From assembly GCA_951812925.1 (NCBI GenBank), contig OX638368.1, positions 112,181,309-112,245,308 of the forward strand: 64,000 nt of DNA, written 5' to 3'. The DNA comes from Calliopum simillimum (Eukaryota; Arthropoda; Insecta; Diptera; Lauxaniidae). A program made the translations under genes and the position numbers. The notes beneath the pieces are model-generated. The model was not told the DNA's origin. It ran no database searches and saw only the letters and a list, made by a program, of their open reading frames with translations. How positions within the stretch are numbered: position 1 is the stretch's first letter; every line of letters starts with the position of its first letter. Positions 58,380 to 64,000 of the stretch are shown piece by piece.

Positions 58380-59830
58380 CAGTACGTAGTCAGTAACGTT
58401 ATAATTTCACTGACAAAATCGATACACAATTGGACCACTTTTGATATTAATGACGAATGACCGACTTTGCATTACATTTAAACCATTTACTTCCAAAATA
58501 ACCAGACCAAAGATGGAACTATTGAGACAATTGTTGGTCCTACAGGAAAATGTCCAAAATCAAAAATAAATCCTAAACTTTTAAGAAATAATTATCAAAT
58601 AAAGTTTGTAACAACATTATTTCACCAACCACCATGCACCATGCCTCTTTTTTATTTCTTCTATTGAAACATTGACAGTCGGCAGTCAACACAAAAGTCA
58701 AATGTCAAGGCGAAAACCTTAAAAAGTAAATAAAATGCCATCAATATTTACCAAGCAACAAACTACAATTTCAATACATTCAAACACACACACACACAGT
58801 AAGGCAACAACGAATGCACAAAAACGCATATCAGCCATCAGTTGACTGTCATTTGTAAATAACTGCGCATGCGCCGCGTCGCCACCAAAGTAAGAAGTAA
58901 GTAGCTATAGCCAAATTATAAGGCGCAACATATATTTTGTGCTTGTAGTCCTGCGGCTGCAGTTGTTGTCGGGGGCGGCTGTTGATGTTTTTGACAGCTT
59001 TTAAATTTAACTTTGCGCACGCGTGTAGATATTCTTCTCTGCCACATAATGGCGAATTTTTCCATTTTTGTGTTGTGGTGCAACATCTAACTGGCGCTTA
59101 TCGCATTGCCATAAATTGTTGCCTAACTACCAAAAAGTTAAAATTGTGCCCATGCAATGTGAGCATGCGCAGCATTTGAGCAATAATTAACACATGAACA
59201 TTTGGCTGGTTTTGTTTACAGTTAAAATTATTTGAATTAATGTTTTCTTAACATCAAATAATTTCAAATAATTGAAATATTTAGTTTGTTACCTCAAGTT
59301 CTAATAAATTAAATTGCTCAATATGCGAAATGATATTTAATAAAGTCAAAAATAAGGCATTGATTCAGATAAAATCTAAAATCAAACAAGCAAAGAAAGC
59401 TTTTCTTGTAGAAAAAGCAAAAACTGACTTTGATGTTAAAAATATTTTGCTTTGCTTTTTTTTGTTTAAATATCATTGCATACTTTTAGGCACAATTTGA
59501 AAAGAAACTACAAGAAAGTCGCAATGTGAGAGAACTGTGTTAGATGTGTGAAAATTATGAATAATCAGTGAAAACAAAAGCTTCAATTTCAAGGTTTTAC
59601 AAAATACATAACGAAGAAAAAAATCTTTAAAAAAATTTCATACCAAAACAAACTCGTGATAGAAACTCTACGGGATAAAACTAAAATTAGAAGCGAAAGA
59701 TGTCAAAAAAGTTTCGACTAAAATTTTGTACTTCTTTCCCAAGAGGATAAATTTCTAGCGCTTCTGATCCAAGCACTTCAAAAGTGCTTGTCCCCATAGA
59801 AATTTAAAAGCACTTGCATAAAGATTTTTT
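58380..59830. other. Non-coding DNA
   Basis: No gene is recognised. A CA run lies at about 58788. Confidence 0.45.
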
Positions 59831-59831
59831 A

Positions 59832-60200
59832 TAAGGCTGCAGTGAGAACAACATGGGTTCGAATCGAGCCCGGGTGATTTTTTTTTTACGTTTTTTATTT
59901 TTTTTTTATTAAAATATTTTTTATTCAACAGCTTTTATTTCACTTTTCTATTTTCCTATCTCTTATTAATTTACTTTTGTTTAATTGAATTGAAATTGAT
60001 TACACAATGATTCCATGTAAGGCTGCAGTAAGAACAACGTGAGTTCGAACCCAGCCCATGGTGATTTTTTTTTTTATTAAAATATTTTTTATTCAACCTT
60101 TTGTTATTTCACTTTTCTTTTTTCTTTTCTCTTATAAATTTACTTTTGCTTAATTGAATTGAAACTGATTGCACAATGATTCAATCTAAGGCTGTAGGAG
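59832..60200 (+). repeat. Two tandem units with tRNA-like B boxes
   Basis: TAAGGCTGCAGTGAGAACAA with GGGTTCGAATCGAG (59832) and TAAGGCTGCAGTAAGAACAA with GAGTTCGAACCCAG (60018) each begin a unit of about 170-186 bp. Both continue through a T-run, TATTTTTTATTCAAC and GATT.CACAATGATTC. A third unit starts at 60189 and is cut short. Confidence 0.65.
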
Positions 60201-60269
60201 CATTCGTATGTCAAGTTCTGTTTGGACAGCATTTGCTTAATATGCAAATTTAATACCTCGTCATATCAT

Positions 60270-60372
60270 CGGGCATTGGTGTAGCGTCTAAAGAGTTGCT
60301 AAATGTAATTAAAAATAATCTGTTACTATCTACCACACGGACAGTCGTGGATTCAAATCCTGGTGCGTCCAG
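60270..60372 (+). repeat. tRNA-like cassette with A and B boxes
   Basis: TTGGTGTAGCGTCTAAAGAG (A-box-like) is followed 60 bases later by GTGGATTCAAATCCTGGTGC (B box) and then a long T-run at 60372. The A-B spacing is longer than in most tRNAs and the stems do not close. Confidence 0.5.
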
Positions 60373-60787
60373 TTTTTTTCTTTTTTTTTTAATTTTATTG
60401 AAAAAACGCTTACCGCAGCATTACAAATAAGCGCTTCAAAAACCCTTTTATGTTAAGGCTGCGGTAAGCTTGTTCTCGCTTACATCATTTGATATGCAAT
60501 GTTAAAAAGAAAGAATAGTTCTTACGGAGCGGAAGCGCTTGTTGGTGAAAAAGATACAGTTCAGAAAGGTTTTTGAAGCACTTCTTTTCCCCTTGGGTTT
60601 TTAAATTAAATAATAGTTAATGTCTGTGTACGATGTATGTATGTATTCTCCTTTAACGTCTAGGAGGAGCATAGGGCCAATATGAAACATCTCCATTCGT
60701 TGCAATCCCGTGCGATGACTTTGATCTCTTGCCACGACTTTCCCGATTCTTGGATTTCTTTTTCCAGCAACCTTTTCCAGTTATGTA

Positions 60788-62003
60788 CGAGGGGCCTAAT
60801 AAAAGTTCGCTTAGTAGAATTGAAAAAAATAAGATAAAAAATTTTTTAAATTTATAACTTTATTCTTCATCTATTTGTATTTTTTCAACGTCATCGCCAT
60901 TTATTTTGATATATTTTTGAAATCGATAAATCCATCTTGAAAAACAGTCCGCAAAATCGGTTTTTTGCAGTTTTACAATTTCATCATTAACCGCATTTAT
61001 TATCTCCTCATTGCTGTTGAAGACTCTCCCTCTCAAATTTTTTTTTTATTTTTGGAAATAACCAGGAGTCACAAGGTGATAGATCTGAGAAATAAGGTGC
61101 TGGATTTATTCCTTCGACGCCTGAAAACGCAATAAAATAGGTCGTTTTTTCAGCAGTGTGCGCTGGCGCATTAACGTGATGTAGAAAGTAGCGGCGTAGC
61201 TCCTTTTTTTGGCGTTTTCTCAAGAAACTTTGGAAAACTTTTGGTAAGCAGGATTCAGCATATCACTTAGCAGTAATCGTCTGATTTTTGTCCAAAGGAA
61301 TAGCAACTACAACTTTCTCTCTGGTGAAGTAAACTGACATCATTATTTTGTTGCTTCGCGTTAACAGGTGGATTTGTACTTTCTGGGCTACATACCATGG
61401 ATTGTTGTTTGGTTTCAGGGTCATACTTGTAAAACCATGCTTCATCACCTGTTACAATTTTCTTGAAAGTGTTAGACTCTCCGTTTTTGAATTGTTCAAG
61501 AAAATACTAAGCAAAGCGTACACGTGCCTCTTTTTGAGCATCACTTAAAATTCTAGGAACCCATCGCGCAGATCTCTTCGCGTATTCAATATAATTTTTT
61601 TATATTCGCGAAACAGCCATGGCATTTAAGCCCTGGGTCAATCTTGGTTCTTCGTCAATTTTAGACTTAACCAACGCTACACTTTAATAATCAGTCGAAG
61701 ATTTTGGGCAGAAAAATGACCTGTCTGGAATCTGCGGAACCACTTTGAAATAGTCACAAGGGATGGTGCATTAACTTGAAATGCTATTTGGAATTCACTA
61801 AGTAATTCCACAGGCTTAAGCTTACGTCGAAATCCAAAAAGAATAGCAAAAATGTCTTGCTGCGTTGACATTGGAATATCTGCTGACATCGTTTCATGAA
61901 TTTTACGTTTTCTTCTCTCCATTTTGACCGATCTTTCTGAAAATTAAAATGATATATCGTAAGACTATATCAAAAAGCAAGCAATTTTTTGATAGGCCCT
62001 CCG
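60788..62003 (-). mobile_element. Mariner element, both TIRs present, inactive
   Basis: CGAGGGGCCTAATAAAAGTT at the left is matched by the complement of AATTTTTTGATAGGCCCTCCG at the right, with about six mismatches. TA lies on both sides (60786-60787, 62004-62005). The total of 1216 bp is close to the usual 1.3 kb. The element is read from right to left. Confidence 0.82.
61008..61922 (-). pseudogene. Mariner transposase, frameshifted, catalytic Asp lost
   Basis: Pieces in order on the minus strand: N-terminal part with SADIPMSTQQDIFAILFGFR and VTISKWFRRFQTGHFS (61922-61677); central part with KHGFTSMTLKPNNNPWYVAQ and NKIMMSVYFTREKVVVAIPL (61448-61263); C-terminal part with YFLHHVNAPAHTAEKT and PYFSDLSPCDSWLFPKIKKK (61223-61008). 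The family block is HHDNA, and here it is HHVNA, so the second Asp is replaced by Val. The third Asp (SPCDSWLFP) is kept. Several frameshifts separate the pieces. Confidence 0.85.
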
Positions 62004-62009
62004 TATATG

Positions 62010-62960
62010 CACTTCACTTACAATAAGAGATGCCAATTTTCGGGCTGCTACTGATCCCGAAGTTTTCAGGCTTTTAAAACGCAATTCCAGGATCTCGGAA
62101 CTTAAGCATTTTCAAAAAAAATAAAATAAAAGTCTTTAATAAAAACGAATGTTTTTAAAACAATAAGGCTGTGTTTATAATCGAGCGTATTCGCATCGCG
62201 CAATGCTAAAAATAAATTTTTTTCCAAAAATTCTGCGAATAACACAAAATTTTCACATGATTCGCAGAGATACCAGATTTTGAGCAAAAATTCTAATTAA
62301 CATAATAAAAATAATACGTATAAAGCTTTTTCATAAGCAATAAAGCTTTTTCATAAGCAGCCTCATTTAACTTTAGCCATTATTATCTCTGTTATGACTT
62401 AACAGAATATGTAGTTGATGAAAGCTATGCCGTATATGCTAGTCTCAGCGGAAAAGCTTTTTTAAGCGCTCTTTTTTTTCTTATCGATTTTGTGCTCTCA
62501 ATATAACTGAAGAGAGTTTACTTGTAGGTAAAGAGTTCCATAAAAAAGTGATAAGAAACCGACAAAACCAAAGGAAAACAATGCAATAAATTTTATAAAA
62601 AAAATTTAGAACAAAAACCACTTAAATAGAAATTTGAATAATGAAATGTATAATGAAGTTGCATGCAATATTTTTTAAGCCTTGACATATTCAAAACAGT
62701 ATGACCTCTAGAAAGCCGAACATTTTTTCAAAAGAAAACTTGCAAAAAAATAATTCCAAAAAACATCAAGAAATTTTGAAAAAATTTTTAATATCAAAAT
62801 TATTTTAAAAATCCCATAGGTAGGAGAATAGTGTCGCCTGCGGGCATGGGTCGGGTGTAGGCAGCCCCCGGTAGCTTTTGACAGAAAACAAATACGGCTG
62901 TTATGACAACACGCATGTGGGCACCCAATAGTTTCGGTTGTGGGCACCCCTCTTTTTTTA
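62010..62960. other. AT-rich non-coding DNA
   Basis: No gene is recognised. AAAGCTTTTTCATAAGC is duplicated in tandem near 62322-62358. Confidence 0.45.
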
Positions 62961-62965
62961 GGTGG

Positions 62966-63606
62966 CACTCAAAAGCGGCCAAAAAAATAGCGGCCAAAAA
63001 ATAGCGGCCAACAAAAACGGGCCAAAAAATAGCGGCCAAATAAAAAAGGGGCCAAATATAAAAAGGGGCCAAAAAAAAGGGGCCAAAAAATAGCGGCCAA
63101 AAAAAAGGGGCCAAAAAATAGCGGCCAACAAAAACGGGCCAAAAAATAGCGGCCAAATAAAAAAGGGGCCAAATATAAAAAGGGGCCAAAAAATAGCGGC
63201 CAAAAAAAGGGGCCAAAAAATAGCGGCCAAAAAAAAGCGGCCAAAGGAAAAAAGAGGCCAAAAATGGTTAAAGTGTTAAATTATCATTATTTTATTAAAA
63301 ATCAAAGACATTAGGTAAAATAGTAAAGTAAATTGACTAACTAATTAACTAACTTTTTCCATGTATTACTTACACAATTTGTCAATTTACTTTACTATTT
63401 TACCTAATGTCTTTGATTTTTAATAAAATAATGATAATTTAACACTTTAACCATTTTTGGCCTCTTTTTTCCTTTGGCCGCTTTTTTTTGGCAGCTTTTT
63501 TTGGCCGCTATTTTTTGGCCCCTTTTTGTATTTGGCCCCTTTTTTTCTTTGGCCGCTTTTTTTGGCCCCTTTTTTTTGGCCCCTTTTTTTTGGCCGCTTT
63601 TGAGTG
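62966..63606. mobile_element. Foldback-type element with GGCCAAAA tandem-repeat arms
   Basis: The left arm has about 290 bp of short units such as AATAGCGGCC and AAAAGGGGCC, including a 117-bp higher-order duplication (63004 and 63121). Then comes a unique segment from 63263 that is repeated in perfect inverse before 63460, for example TTAAAGTGTTAAATTATCAT and AAGACATTAGGTAAAATAGT. The loop is about 50 bp near 63335-63385. The right arm has about 155 bp of the inverse units. The outer ends CACTCAAAAGCGGCC and GGCCGCTTTTGAGTG mirror each other. Arms of short tandem repeats around a loop are the Foldback/Galileo plan. No target duplication is evident. Confidence 0.8.
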
Positions 63607-63671
63607 GAATGCGTGCGATTTACTGAAATATCGTCGTGGATGTCAACATAACAAATTTATTTTAATTTAAT

Positions 63672-64000
63672 GGTGTTCCTATCCCTTTAACGCTTTTTTT
63701 AGTGGAAAGAAAAGAACCAATAGGCCCTTTAAAAATATCACAGGAAAACAAGTTGTTTCCATTAGTTGTGGGCAGTAGGGTGACATACCACTTTCCAAAA
63801 AAGCTTGGTATTGACTTTCCAGACAAGTAGACCGAGCAGCAAATGGCGGAAATGGATTGGTACAAGCAAACGAGCAAAAGAGCAAGGGCAAAAAGGGCTA
63901 GAAATTACGTCACTTAGCCGGCTAAGCCTGCAAAACAATTGATTTGGCATTGACGCCGAAGACAATCAAATCTGGTTTCAGGGCAGCAGGCATGATGCCA
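63672..64000 (+). pseudogene. Probable Tigger/jerky-type transposase remnant, runs off the window
   Basis: One frame with a single TAG reads KEPIGPLKISQENKLFPLVV, then KKLGIDFPDK, stop, then EQQMAEMDWYKQ. The last resembles the CENP-B-like helix-turn-helix block ending in AGxDWxxxF. In another frame, near the edge, LALTPKTIKSGFRAAGMMP resembles the C-terminal block of DDE_1 transposases (the part ending SGFRATGIYP). The catalytic middle is absent, so this is a deleted, frameshifted copy. Confidence 0.5.

Noticed and set aside
62800..63261. Long minus-strand open frames rich in Phe, Trp, Leu and Gly
   Set aside because: They are translations of the GGCCAAAA tandem repeat in all three frames. 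The absence of stops comes from the repeat unit, not from coding selection.
63662..63965. Minus-strand frames of 67-71 codons at the right edge
   Set aside because: The plus strand of the same DNA gives two blocks resembling Tigger-type transposase, so the minus frames are more likely shadows.

Overview
The window is AT-rich, intron-rich and full of decayed transposons, long homopolymers and CAA/CAG microsatellites. It reads as nuclear DNA of a higher fly (Brachycera). The protein-level resemblances point to a true-fly genome larger and more repeat-laden than Drosophila melanogaster, possibly a tephritid fruit fly. The species assignment is inference.

One protein-coding gene is well supported. 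It lies on the + strand, with seven coding exons between 16116 and 31521, all with GT-AG borders and compatible phases, giving a predicted 846-residue protein. The order is signal peptide, Ala/Thr-rich linker, three PAN/apple domains, a ZP (zona pellucida) domain with eight cysteines, two basic proprotein-convertase-like sites, one transmembrane helix and a short cytoplasmic tail. This is the architecture of the insect PAN-ZP apical extracellular matrix proteins (neyo, morpheyus, trynity, nompA group). I cannot tell which member it is. A non-coding 5' exon probably lies further upstream. Introns 1, 2, 3 and 6 carry minisatellites, MITEs and other repeats.

Region 1-16 kb is upstream non-coding DNA. 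It holds a pogo/Tigger-like element (1894-2753), degenerate tandem repeats, a dead DDE transposase (about 9.87-10.65 kb), LTR/PBS-like debris, a Jockey-like LINE fragment (12.5-13.4 kb, minus) and a minisatellite (14.9-15.4 kb).

Region 32-64 kb is a transposon graveyard. It contains a second copy of the pogo-like element with a mariner nested in it, a 0.6-kb inverted-repeat hairpin (36.1-36.7 kb), and a duplicated block (38.4-40.0 and 42.6-43.5 kb) whose two copies reveal a clean MITE and a SINE-like insertion. It also holds a TA-flanked TIR element (40.25-41.1 kb), LINE fragments, and a Transib-like element with CACAGTG ends and CGACG duplications (48.9-49.9 kb). Further on are a possible orphan coding exon (53942-54088), tRNA-like cassettes (58.1-60.4 kb), a mariner with both TIRs (60.8-62.0 kb), a Foldback-type element built of GGCCAAAA tandem repeats (62.97-63.6 kb) and a Tigger-like transposase remnant at the right edge.

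The signal least explained by known classes is a short motif, consensus GCTTAAGTCTTTTGTTTT with a conserved 5' extension. It recurs at least ten times in both orientations, and four of the copies lie in a local tandem array inside intron 3.
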